From Curtobacterium sp. MCLR17_036 (lineage in GTDB: Bacteria; Actinomycetota; Actinomycetes; Actinomycetales; Microbacteriaceae), in assembly GCF_003234445.2 (NCBI RefSeq), contig NZ_CP126269.1, positions 1,798,001 through 1,862,000 of the forward strand: a stretch of DNA of 64,000 nucleotides, read 5' to 3'. Each line of letters starts with the position of its first letter. Position 1 is the first letter of the stretch. Made by a program: the position numbers and the translations under genes. Shown in pieces: positions 32,219 through 39,468 of this stretch. The notes beneath the pieces were generated by a model. That model saw only the letters and a list, made by a program, of their open reading frames with translations. It was not told the DNA's origin and searched no databases.

Positions 32219-33003
32219 CCGTGCCCACCACCACCACGCCGCCGCTGCTCGCCGTCGACCACGCGTCGTTCGCCTACCCGGGGCGGAACGCCGCACTCGC
32301 GCTCGACGACGTCTCCTTCGCCGTCCGCGCCGGACAGCACGTCGGCATCGTGGGGGAGTCCGGTGCCGGCAAGACCACCGTGCTGCGCATGCTGCTCGGC
32401 CTGCAGGCACCGGACTCCGGCACCGTCACGTTCGACGGCGCACCCCTGGACCTGCGCGACCGTGCCGCGGTGCGGCGGTTCCGCGCGGCGGTGCAGCCGG
32501 TGTTCCAGGACCCGTACTCGTCGCTCGACCCGCGCCAGCGCGTGGACCGCATCGTGGGGGAGCCGCTCCGCTCCCTCGCCGTCGCGACCGGGTCCGAGGC
32601 ATCCGACCGCGTCGAGGCCGCGCTCCGCGACGTGGGGCTCGACGGCGACGCCGGTCGCCGGTACCCGCACGAGTTCTCCGGCGGGCAGCGCCAGCGGATC
32701 GCCATCGCCCGCGCCGTCGTCGCGGGGCCCCGGGTGCTCGTCGCCGACGAGCCGGTGAGCGCGCTCGACCTGACGACCCGGGTCGCCGTGCTCGAGCTCT
32801 TCGAACGTCTGGCGGCCGAGCACGGGATGACCATCGTGCTCGTGTCGCACGACCTCGCCGTGGTCGCCCGGCTGTGCGCCGAGACGGTCGTGCTCCGGCG
32901 CGGCCGCATCGTCGAGCAGGGCGCGACCTCGCGCGTGCTCGGTGCGCCGGAGTCCGCCTACACGAGCGCGCTGCTCGACGCGGTGCCGCGGCTGCCGCGC
33001 TGA
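32215..33003 (+). CDS. ABC importer ATPase (DppF type)
   Basis: 262 residues from GTG 32215 (GTGA overlap). Walker A GESGAGKTT, Q-loop FQDPYSSLDPRQRV, signature FSGGQRQRI, Walker B VLVADEPVSALD and SHDLAVV are present. Second ATP-binding subunit, last gene of the import operon. Bases 33004-33154 contain no gene and presumably carry the operon end and the next promoter. Confidence 0.94.
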   Translation: MTVPTTTTPPLLAVDHASFAYPGRNAALALDDVSFAVRAGQHVGIVGESGAGKTTVLRMLLGLQAPDSGTVTFDGAPLDLRDRAAVRRFRAAVQPVFQDPYSSLDPRQRVDRIVGEPLRSLAVATGSEASDRVEAALRDVGLDGDAGRRYPHEFSGGQRQRIAIARAVVAGPRVLVADEPVSALDLTTRVAVLELFERLAAEHGMTIVLVSHDLAVVARLCAETVVLRRGRIVEQGATSRVLGAPESAYTSALLDAVPRLPR

Positions 33004-33154
33004 TCGACCACCGGCCCAGGGCGGCCGGACGCAACCGACGGGCCGGTCCTGGGGATCCCTAGGTGATCGTCGTTGCTGCGCGCATACTCAGCAGACCGAG
33101 ACTGCGCGCTCGTCGTCGACGACCCCTCGCCTCTCCGACAGGCAGGCATCCCCG

Positions 33155-34414
33155 ATGACCAGACGCCCACGCACACTCGTGCTCCTCGCGACGACGATCG
33201 GACTGGCCGCCCTCGGCGTCACCGGTACCGGCGCGACCGCTGCCTCGGCGGCGACCGTCATCGACGGCCCCGTCGGCCTGGGCACCGCAGCGCCCTACGG
33301 CGTGCTCGGCGCGAGCACCGTGACGAACACCGGCCCGACCGTCGTCACCGGCGACGTCGGGGTCTCGCCCGGCACGGCGATCACCGGCTTCGACGGAGCG
33401 CCCGGCGGCTCCGCCAGCGGGACGATCCACCGCGGCGACGCCGTCGCCGACCGCGCGCAGGACGCCACCACCACGGCCTACGACACCGCGGCGTCGCTCA
33501 CCCCGACCACGACGGGCCTCACCGAGCTGAACGGCCGGTCGCTGGCACCCGGCGTGTACCGCGGGGACTTCCTCCAGCTCGCCGGCGGCGGCGCGCTCAC
33601 CCTGGCCGGCGACGCCGACTCGGTCTGGGTGTTCCAGGCCGGTTCGACCCTGACGATCGGCGACGCGAGCCGCATCACCATCACCGGCGGCGCGTCGTCC
33701 TGCAACGTCTTCTGGCAGGTCGGCAGCTCGGCGACCATCGGGTCGGCGGCGCAGTTCCAGGGCACCGTGCTCGCGCGGCAGTCGATCACCGCGACGACCG
33801 GCGCCACCGTCGCCGGGCGGTTGCTCGCCCGCGCCGGTGCCGTGACCCTCGACACGAACACGATCACCGCCCCGACCGGCTGTCCCGCCGACGGCACGAT
33901 CACGGAGACCACCGCTCCGGAGATCACGTCCGGCGCGCCCTCGTCCGGCACCGTCGGGACGGAGTACTCGTTCCCCGTCACCGCGACCGGCAGTCCCGCG
34001 CCGACCTACACCGCGACCGGACTGCCGGACGGCCTGACCATCGACAGCACCACCGGCGTCGTGTCGGGTACCCCGACCACCGCCGGCACCTCGACGGTGA
34101 CGGTGACCGCGGACAACGGCACGGCACCGGCCGACACCGCGACCTACGTCGTCACGATCCGACCGGCCGCGACCGCGAGCGCCGTGCCGAGCGTCGCCCC
34201 GAGCGCGACGCCGACCACCACTCCGGGAGCGACCACTCCGGCCGGCGGCCCGTCGGCGACCGCGGTGCCCGTCGTGGGCGGTGGGACCGGTGAGCTCGCC
34301 TACACCGGTTCCGGGAGCGTGCTGCCGGGCAGCCTCGCCGCCGCGGCCCTCGTGCTCACCGGTGCTGCAGTGCTGACGGCCCGCACCCGTCGTCGCCGCG
34401 ATCAGACCCGCTGA
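33155..34414 (+). CDS. Ice-binding-like (DUF3494) surface protein with LAYTG anchor
   Basis: 419 residues. Signal peptide (about 1-35, ending AASAA). Residues about 38-235 match the DUF3494 ice-binding fold: APYGVLGASTVTNTGPTVVTGDVGVSPG, then FQAGSTLTIGDAS..I.ITGGASSCNVFWQVGSSATIG and AQFQGTVLARQSITATTGATVAGRLLA. Next is a putative-Ig (He_PIG) domain, EYSFPVTATGSPAPTYTATGLPDGLTID, then a Thr/Pro stalk. The C-terminus has LAYTG at residue 381, a hydrophobic span and RTRRRR, i.e. a class E sortase-type sorting signal. DUF3494 proteins include true ice binders and also adhesins; which applies here cannot be seen. Confidence 0.9.
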   Translation: MTRRPRTLVLLATTIGLAALGVTGTGATAASAATVIDGPVGLGTAAPYGVLGASTVTNTGPTVVTGDVGVSPGTAITGFDGAPGGSASGTIHRGDAVADRAQDATTTAYDTAASLTPTTTGLTELNGRSLAPGVYRGDFLQLAGGGALTLAGDADSVWVFQAGSTLTIGDASRITITGGASSCNVFWQVGSSATIGSAAQFQGTVLARQSITATTGATVAGRLLARAGAVTLDTNTITAPTGCPADGTITETTAPEITSGAPSSGTVGTEYSFPVTATGSPAPTYTATGLPDGLTIDSTTGVVSGTPTTAGTSTVTVTADNGTAPADTATYVVTIRPAATASAVPSVAPSATPTTTPGATTPAGGPSATAVPVVGGGTGELAYTGSGSVLPGSLAAAALVLTGAAVLTARTRRRRDQTR

Positions 34415-34440
34415 CGCGGGGGAGCACGCGGCAGGCGACG

Positions 34441-34470
34441 AGCGGCGCCCGACGGAGGTCGGGCGCCGCT
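34441..34470. terminator. Bidirectional terminator, 13-bp perfect stem
   Basis: AGCGGCGCCCGAC (34441-34453), loop GGAG, complementary arm 34458-34470. Lies between the convergent surface-protein and nei genes and can serve both. Confidence 0.8.
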
Positions 34471-34552
34471 GGTCTGTGCCCTCTGGGGGTCGCTGGCCCG
34501 TGCCCTCTGGCGCCGCTGGCCCGTACTCTCGGGCGCCGCTGGTCAGTGCTCC
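34461..34552. repeat. 22-24 bp tandem repeat, four units
   Basis: Units start at 34461, 34485, 34509 and 34531 (24, 24, 22, 22 bases), consensus GGGCGCCGCTGGYCYGTGCYCTC. The last unit supplies the stop codon and final codons of the nei gene on the minus strand; the first is the 3' arm of the terminator. Confidence 0.75.
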
Positions 34553-35361
34553 GGTGCGCCCAGCGCATCGCGGGGTTGGCAGCGCGGACACCACCAGGTG
34601 CGCCGCGGGGCGGAGCCGACGACCTCGACCGCATCGCGACCCACGACTGACGTGCCGCAGCGCAGGCAGGGCCGACCCGCACGGCCGACGACCCAGTGCC
34701 GCTCGCCGCGACGGAGCGACCCCGTCGTGACCTGGTAGGCGTCCGGGACGGTCGCGGAGCGGACGAGCATCCGTCGCGCGGACGCGACCAGACCGGGCAC
34801 GTCGACCGTGCCGATCGGTCGATCGGGGTGCAGCCCGCGCACGAAGCCGAGCTCGTTCACCCAGAGGTTGCCGAGGCCCGCGACGTTCCGCTGGTCGAGC
34901 AGGGCCGTCCGGACCGTCGCGTCGGGGTCGGCGAGCAGCCGGCGTGCGGCCTCGGCGGCGTCGAAGTCGTCGTGCAGCAGGTCGGGACCGAGGTGTCCGA
35001 CGACGCTGTGCTCGTCCGCGGTGTCCACGAGGTCGACCACCGGCAGGTCGACGCCCCAGACGGTGCGGCCGTCCTCGAGGCCGAGCCGCACCCGTGCCCG
35101 ACGGACGACCTCGACCGGGGGCCGCCGACCCGGCCGCGTGGTCGTCCACGACCCCTGCATGCGCATGTGGGTGTGCAGCGTGGTGCCGTCGTCGAAGCGG
35201 GTCAGCAGGTGCTTGCCGTGCGTGGCGTGCTCCAGGACCCGACGGCCGGCGAGCGAGCGGCCCGCGGCGCCGCCGCCACGGAGCTCCCCGCGCGCGACCA
35301 GGGCGCCGTCGACGGCGCGCAGACGCGCGGCCAACCGGAACACGGAGTCACCCTCGGGCAC
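34543..35361 (-). CDS. nei: Fpg/Nei-family DNA glycosylase (endonuclease VIII type)
   Basis: 272 residues. Starts MPEGDSV: Pro2 and Glu3 are the catalytic Schiff-base and general acid residues of Nei/Fpg enzymes, which excise oxidised bases and nick the strand. A helix-two-turn-helix segment is seen as LLDQRNVAGLGNLWVNELGF (Asn of the H2TH included), and the C-terminal zinc finger is C-L-R-C ... C-P-R-C. The HMRMQGSW block identifies it as the Nei rather than the Fpg branch. Single gene, end overlapping a tandem repeat. Confidence 0.93.
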   Translation of the reverse strand: MPEGDSVFRLAARLRAVDGALVARGELRGGGAAGRSLAGRRVLEHATHGKHLLTRFDDGTTLHTHMRMQGSWTTTRPGRRPPVEVVRRARVRLGLEDGRTVWGVDLPVVDLVDTADEHSVVGHLGPDLLHDDFDAAEAARRLLADPDATVRTALLDQRNVAGLGNLWVNELGFVRGLHPDRPIGTVDVPGLVASARRMLVRSATVPDAYQVTTGSLRRGERHWVVGRAGRPCLRCGTSVVGRDAVEVVGSAPRRTWWCPRCQPRDALGAPEH

Positions 35362-35421
35362 GGCAGCACGCTACGGCCGACGACCGACACCGTGCAGCGG
35401 TCGCGCGGTCGGGGCGTCCGG

Positions 35422-35628
35422 TCAGACCGGGCGGTAGATGGCGATCGGCGGCGTGCCGTCCTCGCCGGCGTCGTGCCCCTGCCCGGTGGCCAGCCACGTG
35501 CGACCCTCGTGCTCGATGGTCGTGGGCAGGTCGCCGTGCACGAGGATGCGCACCGCGGGTTCGTCGCCGTCGAGGAGGTCGACGCCGTGCGCCTCGGTGC
35601 CGCCGGGGTTGTCGTGGACGTAGCTCAT
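35422..35628 (-). CDS. Hypothetical protein (68 aa)
   Basis: ATG 35628; MSYVHDNPGGTEAHGVDLLDGDEPAVRILVHGDLPTTIEHEG and so on. Acidic, His-rich and soluble, with an RTWLATGQGHDAGEDGTPPIAIYRP end. No family recognised. Base composition and the sensible start support a gene. It is 60 bases from nei on the same strand and could share its transcript. Confidence 0.55.
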   Translation of the reverse strand: MSYVHDNPGGTEAHGVDLLDGDEPAVRILVHGDLPTTIEHEGRTWLATGQGHDAGEDGTPPIAIYRPV

Positions 35629-35739
35629 GGGACGATCGAACTCCGCGACGCCTGTGGAACGCCGGGAGCAGCGGGGACACGCCCGGTTTCCGCCCGGATC
35701 CCACGACCGGCACCACGACCGGGTAGAGTGTCCACGTAC

Positions 35740-35811
35740 GCGGATGTGGCGCAGTGGTAGCGCATCACCTTGCCAAGGTGAGGGTCGCGAGTTCGAATCT
35801 CGTCATCCGCT
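35740..35811 (+). tRNA. tRNA-Gly (GCC), second copy
   Basis: Identical over 72 bases to the gene at 16172-16243: acceptor GCGGATG/CATCCGC, anticodon GCC. TAGAGT at 35724-35729 may be its -10. Flanking sequences differ from those of the first copy. Confidence 0.96.
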
Positions 35812-35820
35812 CGGAACAGC

Positions 35821-35854
35821 ACGAAGGCCCCGGTCACCAGACCGGGGCCTTCGT
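35821..35854 (+). terminator. Terminator after tRNA-Gly
   Basis: ACGAAGGCCCCGGT, loop CACCAG, ACCGGGGCCTTCGT: 14-bp perfect stem starting 10 bases after the tRNA, followed by CGTTCC. It may also stop the minus-strand oxidoreductase transcript ending at 35899. Confidence 0.88.
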
Positions 35855-35898
35855 CGTTCCGGGCCACGCCGGCAGGCACCACGCCCGCCGGGGCTCGG

Positions 35899-36669
35899 TC
35901 AGCCGGCGCCGCCGAACCGCTCGGCACGTACGTCAGCGGTGTCGTGGCCGAGCTCGCCGAGCCACTGCAGCACCTGCTCGACGAACGGCGTCGAGCCGCA
36001 CACGTACACCAGCGCCCCGGTCTCCGGCGGGAACACGGCCTCGGCGAGGCGGTCACGCGTGAGCCGGCCGGCCGGTGCCACCGCACCGTCCGGTGCGCGT
36101 CGGGTGTGCACGACCGTGACGTCGAGCGGCGCCGTCGGCACCGCCACGGCACGCTCGAGCTCGGCGCGGAAGAACAGGTCCTCCGGGGTGCGCACCGACA
36201 CGAGCAGCCGGAAGGGCGTGGGGTCGGCCGCGTCGGCGTGCGCCGTGGCGATCGCGGCGAGCGGCACGATGCCCGAGCCGCCGGCGATGAGCTGCACGGG
36301 GCGCGTCGACTCGCCGGGACGCCACACGAACCAGCCACCGAGCGGGCCCTGCACCTCGACGGCGTCGCCGACCTCGGCCGCGTCGACCAGGAAGGGGGAG
36401 ACCTCGCCGTCCTCGACGCGGTCGACCGCGAGCACGACCGTCCCGCCTCCACCGGAGGACGCGAGTGAGTAGGAGCGCGACGCCTGGTAGCCGTCCTCGG
36501 CCGTCAGCCGCACGTCCACGTGCTGCCCGGGGGCGCTGCCCGGCCAGCCGGGGACGTCGAGGACGATCCGGCGGGCGTTCGGGGTCTCGGGCGCGACCGC
36601 GGCGATGGTCGCCGGGTACCAGGCGGGGCGGCGGGACGCGGGTGCGAGCGTGGGCGTGGGGTCCGTCAC
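35899..36669 (-). CDS. Ferredoxin-NADP reductase-like flavin oxidoreductase
   Basis: 256 residues, two-domain FNR fold. FAD domain: RSYSLASSG, with the R-x-Y-S FAD motif; the phosphate-binding GPLGGWF follows. NAD(P) domain: QLIAGGSGIVPLAAI (G-G-x-G-I-x-P) and C-terminal VYVCGSTPFVEQV. No iron-sulfur cluster cysteines are seen. GTG 36669 overlaps the stop of the molybdopterin enzyme (GTGA), so it most likely feeds NAD(P)H electrons to, or takes them from, that enzyme. Confidence 0.88.
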   Translation of the reverse strand: MTDPTPTLAPASRRPAWYPATIAAVAPETPNARRIVLDVPGWPGSAPGQHVDVRLTAEDGYQASRSYSLASSGGGGTVVLAVDRVEDGEVSPFLVDAAEVGDAVEVQGPLGGWFVWRPGESTRPVQLIAGGSGIVPLAAIATAHADAADPTPFRLLVSVRTPEDLFFRAELERAVAVPTAPLDVTVVHTRRAPDGAVAPAGRLTRDRLAEAVFPPETGALVYVCGSTPFVEQVLQWLGELGHDTADVRAERFGGAG

Positions 36670-37259
36670 CAGTAGCGCTCTTCCTTCCACGGGTCGCCGT
36701 GCATGTTGTAGCCGTTCTGCTCCCAGAAGCCGGGCTCGTCCTCGCCGTGCATGACGATGCCGCGCACCCACTTCGCGCTCTTCCAGAAGTACAGGTGCGG
36801 CACGAGCAGCCGCGCCGGGCCGCCGTGCTCCGGGGTGAGCGGCGCACCGTCGGCCTCGAAGGCGATCCAGGCCCGGCCGCCGAGCAGCTCGTCGAGGGGC
36901 ACGTTCGTGGTGTAGCCGCCGAAGCTGTGCACCATGCAGTGGCCGAGCGCGGTCTCGACCTGCGCGAACAGCTTGTCGAGCGGGACACCGCGCCACGGCA
37001 TGTCGAGCTTCGTCCAGTGCGTGACGCAGTGCACGTCGACCGTGACGTCCTCGACGCCGAGCGCCCGGACCTCGTCCCAGGACCACTCGTGCAGGCCGGA
37101 CTCGGTCCGGATCGAGAAGCTCCACGTCTCCGGGGTGACGGTCGGCGTCGCTCCGGCCGACATCACCGGCCAGTCGGCGACGAGTGTCTGCCCGGGTGGC
37201 AGCCGGGTGTCGTCGCGGTCACGGCGGCGTCCGCCGAAGCCCCTGGTGAACGTGGCCAT
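36666..37259 (-). CDS. Sulfite-oxidase-family molybdopterin oxidoreductase
   Basis: 197 residues of the sulfite oxidase/YedY molybdopterin domain. The Mo-coordinating Cys is expected in DVHCVTHWTKLD (residues about 88-99), and the following HSFGGYTTNVPLDEL, GGPARLLVPHLYFWKSAKWVRGI and GFWEQNGYN blocks are family signatures. There is no Tat signal, so it should be cytoplasmic, unlike periplasmic MsrP. ATG 37259 has CAGGAG upstream. It is the first gene of a two-gene operon with the flavin reductase; substrate unknown. Confidence 0.9.
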   Translation of the reverse strand: MATFTRGFGGRRRDRDDTRLPPGQTLVADWPVMSAGATPTVTPETWSFSIRTESGLHEWSWDEVRALGVEDVTVDVHCVTHWTKLDMPWRGVPLDKLFAQVETALGHCMVHSFGGYTTNVPLDELLGGRAWIAFEADGAPLTPEHGGPARLLVPHLYFWKSAKWVRGIVMHGEDEPGFWEQNGYNMHGDPWKEERYW

Positions 37260-37410
37260 CGTGCTCCTGTCGTCCGCGGTCGCGTCTCGTCTGCGGCGGA
37301 GCCGGTCGCTCCGCCCCAGTCGATCATGCTCCACGCGGGCGGCTCGGGTGCGCGCGACGCGGTCTCCGGACCGACGCGTACCCGGAGCGCCGCCACCGCC
37401 CTTGTGGGCA

Positions 37411-37428
37411 GGTGAGGCTTGCCTTACC
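37411..37428 (+). promoter_or_regulatory. DtxR/IdeR-type iron box
   Basis: GGTGAGGC-TT-GCCTTACC, an 18-bp palindrome with one mismatched pair, ending 8 bases before the ATG at 37437. It resembles the actinobacterial DtxR/IdeR operator (AGGTTAGGCT...ACCT type). Placed so close to the start, an iron-loaded repressor would block transcription of the siderophore-interaction gene. Confidence 0.7.
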
Positions 37429-37436
37429 GTGGCAGC

Positions 37437-37859
37437 ATGGCCCGGACCCGGCGACAGCCCACCGATCGCGTCCTCGTCGCCGGTGGCGCCGCGGACCTGC
37501 CGGAGATCCGTCGCCGCCTCGAGGACCTGCCCGAGAACGCCTACGGCCAGGTCTTCGTCGAGGTCGCCCTCGACGAACAGGTCTGCATCCTGCCCGCGCC
37601 GCCCCGGCTGACCGTCACCTGGCTGGTGCGGTCCGCCCGCGGCTCGCTCCTGCCGTCGCTCGTGATCGCCGACCACGGCGAGCTCCTGGCCGGCGCACTG
37701 GCCGGATGGGCCGCCGAGTGGTGCGTCGTCGGCTGCGAACCGCGCACCGCCGTGTGGGTCGGGCTGGCCGACAGCCCGTGGGTCGAACGGGCGCGGTCGG
37801 TGCTCGAGATCGAGCTCGCCGACGCCGGCCAGCAGGTCGAGGTCGAGTACGGCGGGTGA
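37437..37859 (+). CDS. Siderophore-interacting (SIP-domain) protein
   Basis: 140 residues corresponding to the C-terminal SIP domain alone: DRVLVAGGAADLPEIRRRLEDLPENAYGQVFVEVA, with the final ARSVLEIELADAGQQVEVEYGG. In full-length SIP flavoproteins this domain binds NAD(P)H and reduces ferric siderophores; here no flavin-binding N-terminal domain exists. The iron box 8 bases upstream supports an iron-related role. ATG 37437 is chosen over a slightly earlier in-frame codon because it follows the operator in leaderless fashion. A flavin-domain partner may be encoded elsewhere. Confidence 0.82.
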   Translation: MARTRRQPTDRVLVAGGAADLPEIRRRLEDLPENAYGQVFVEVALDEQVCILPAPPRLTVTWLVRSARGSLLPSLVIADHGELLAGALAGWAAEWCVVGCEPRTAVWVGLADSPWVERARSVLEIELADAGQQVEVEYGG

Positions 37860-37869
37860 GGTGAGCCTG

Positions 37870-37902
37870 CCCTTCCGAAGGCCAGCCTGGGCTTCGGAAG
37901 GG
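37870..37902. repeat. Inverted repeat after the SIP gene
   Basis: CCCTTCCGAAG (37870-37880) and CTTCGGAAGGG (37892-37902), a perfect 11-bp stem. AGCCTG also recurs at 37864, 37884 and 37904 (20-base period). Likely a terminator for the SIP gene, 10 bases after its stop, though no T run follows. Confidence 0.65.
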
Positions 37903-37952
37903 GAGCCTGCGCTTGCTTGTGCTGCGTCCGGACAGGGCGCATGGTGGTCCCC

Positions 37953-38483
37953 ATGAGCACGCACAGCAGCAGCACCAGCACGGACGTCCGCACGTCGACC
38001 GCCGCGTCGTCGACCCCGTCGCCGTTCTCGACGACCCCCGAGCTCGCCGCCGGCGTGGCGCAGTTCCTCGCCCCGGTCGTCATCGACCTCGAGGCGATCG
38101 TGGTGAACGGGAAGCAGGCGCACTGGCACGTGCGCGGCCGCAACTTCGTCGGGGTGCACGAGCTGCTCGACCAGGTCGTCGAGCACGCGCAGGAGTACGC
38201 CGACACCGCCGCCGAGCGGATCGTCGCGCTCGGCCTGCCGGTCGACGCGCGCCTGACCACCGTCGCCGCGCGCACCACGGTGCCGCCGCTGTCCGAGGGG
38301 TTCCAGCACTCGGACGTCACGATCACCGAGGTCATCGCCGAGATCGACGCGGCGCTGCTGCAGGTCCGTCGGGCCGTCGAGGGCCTCGACGAGGTCGACC
38401 TCAACAGCCAGGACGTCGCGATCGAGATCGAGCGCGGGCTGACGAAGGACCGCTGGTTCCTGCAGGCGCACCTCGCCGCCTGA
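37953..38483 (+). CDS. dps: Dps-type iron-storage/DNA-protection protein
   Basis: 176 residues. Ferritin-like Dps protein that oxidises iron with hydrogen peroxide, stores it and protects DNA. The ferroxidase residues are kept: H in AHWHVRG, then H in GVHELLD, D 15 residues later and E four further on (HELLDQVVEHAQEYADTAAERI). A Ser/Thr-rich N-terminus of about 30 residues may bind DNA. ATG 37941 is an alternative start adding four residues. Its setting beside an iron-regulated gene and a redox operon suits a stress role; no operator is visible in front of it. Confidence 0.92.
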   Translation: MSTHSSSTSTDVRTSTAASSTPSPFSTTPELAAGVAQFLAPVVIDLEAIVVNGKQAHWHVRGRNFVGVHELLDQVVEHAQEYADTAAERIVALGLPVDARLTTVAARTTVPPLSEGFQHSDVTITEVIAEIDAALLQVRRAVEGLDEVDLNSQDVAIEIERGLTKDRWFLQAHLAA

Positions 38484-38551
38484 GCGCGCCGGAGCACACC
38501 CGAGCACGCCGAAGCGCGCCCGAGCACGCCGGAGTACGTCCGGGGCCGTCC
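38482..38551. repeat. 10-bp tandem repeat behind dps
   Basis: Seven 10-base units (GAGCGCGCCG, GAGCACACCC, GAGCACGCCG, AAGCGCGCCC, GAGCACGCCG, GAGTACGTCC, GGGGCCGTCC) start at the dps stop codon. The period equals one DNA helical turn. Nothing else is seen before the next gene end at 38584. Confidence 0.7.
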
Positions 38552-38583
38552 GAGGGCGGGCGCCGACGGCCGTGCGCGGTGCG

Positions 38584-39468
38584 CTACCGCGCGGCGTCCG
38601 CCCACTCGTCGAAGACCACGTCCGGCGCGTCGACCCGGCGGTCGACCACGGTGGTCGGGGCCTCCAGGTGCACCGCTCCCGACGGCAGGATGCCGACCCC
38701 GCCGAAGCGCTCCATGACCCGCCACTGGGCGACGACGTCCTCGCCGGCGTGGTCCGGCGGCAACGCGTCCCAGAAGCGGAATCCGCCGACGTCGTCGAGG
38801 GCCTGCCGGTCGTAGAGCACACAGGCGCCGACCCAGGCGACGCGGTACGGCACCCAGCCGCCCGGCGGCACGTCGAGGTCCGCAGCGAGGTGCGTCGGGT
38901 TCGCGGCGTTGTGCAGCGACCACCGGTCGAAGCCCGGCGTGCCGCGGCGCACCACCTCGGGGACGACCGGGCCGTCCCAGCGCTCGAACACCGCCGTTTC
39001 GTGCGGCCGACGGTCGTGCAGGTAGGACAGCCCCTGCACGGCGCTCCCGACGAAGCCGCAGTCCAGCGTGCGCAGGGCGTCGAGCATCCGCCCGACCGAG
39101 CCCGGCTCGAGCCAGACGTCGTCGTCGAGGAACAGCACCGCCGGTGCGGTGGCGTGGTCGAGCAGGAACTGCCGGTGCTCTGCCAGGCCACGGCGTTCCG
39201 GGTGGGTGAGGAGCGTGACGGGCCGGCCCTGGGCCTCCAGGACGCGCAGCATGGCGGCGACCGCCGGCGCGGTGACGGCCTCGCCACCCGCCGACTGGTC
39301 GCTCACCACGACGCGGAACGCGACGTCCGTCTGGGCCGCGAGGCCGGCGAGCGTCGTGGCGAGCTCGGCCGGCCGGTCGACGGTCGGCACGAGCACGTCG
39401 ACGTCCACCCTGGTGGTGTCCGCTGGATCGGGCTCCGTCGCCCACGACCCGGACCAGCGGGCGGTCAC
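38584..39468 (-). CDS. Glycosyltransferase family 2
   Basis: 294 residues with the GT-A pattern: VDVLVPTVDRPAELATTLAGLAAQTDVAFRVVVSDQS, the DxD-type metal site in FLDDDVWLEPG, then a GGFRFWDALPPDHAGEDVVAQW acceptor region. It transfers a sugar from a nucleotide donor. GTG 39468 overlaps the HldE-like gene stop (GTGA), so it belongs to the ALDH-hldE-GT2 operon and probably uses its product or extends the same polymer. Confidence 0.9.
   Translation of the reverse strand: MTARWSGSWATEPDPADTTRVDVDVLVPTVDRPAELATTLAGLAAQTDVAFRVVVSDQSAGGEAVTAPAVAAMLRVLEAQGRPVTLLTHPERRGLAEHRQFLLDHATAPAVLFLDDDVWLEPGSVGRMLDALRTLDCGFVGSAVQGLSYLHDRRPHETAVFERWDGPVVPEVVRRGTPGFDRWSLHNAANPTHLAADLDVPPGGWVPYRVAWVGACVLYDRQALDDVGGFRFWDALPPDHAGEDVVAQWRVMERFGGVGILPSGAVHLEAPTTVVDRRVDAPDVVFDEWADAAR

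Noticed and set aside
38584..39468. Possible JetD or other nuclease elsewhere in the window
   Set aside because: No TOPRIM or DUF3322/DUF2220-like sequence was found; the minus-strand genes here are glycosyltransferases.
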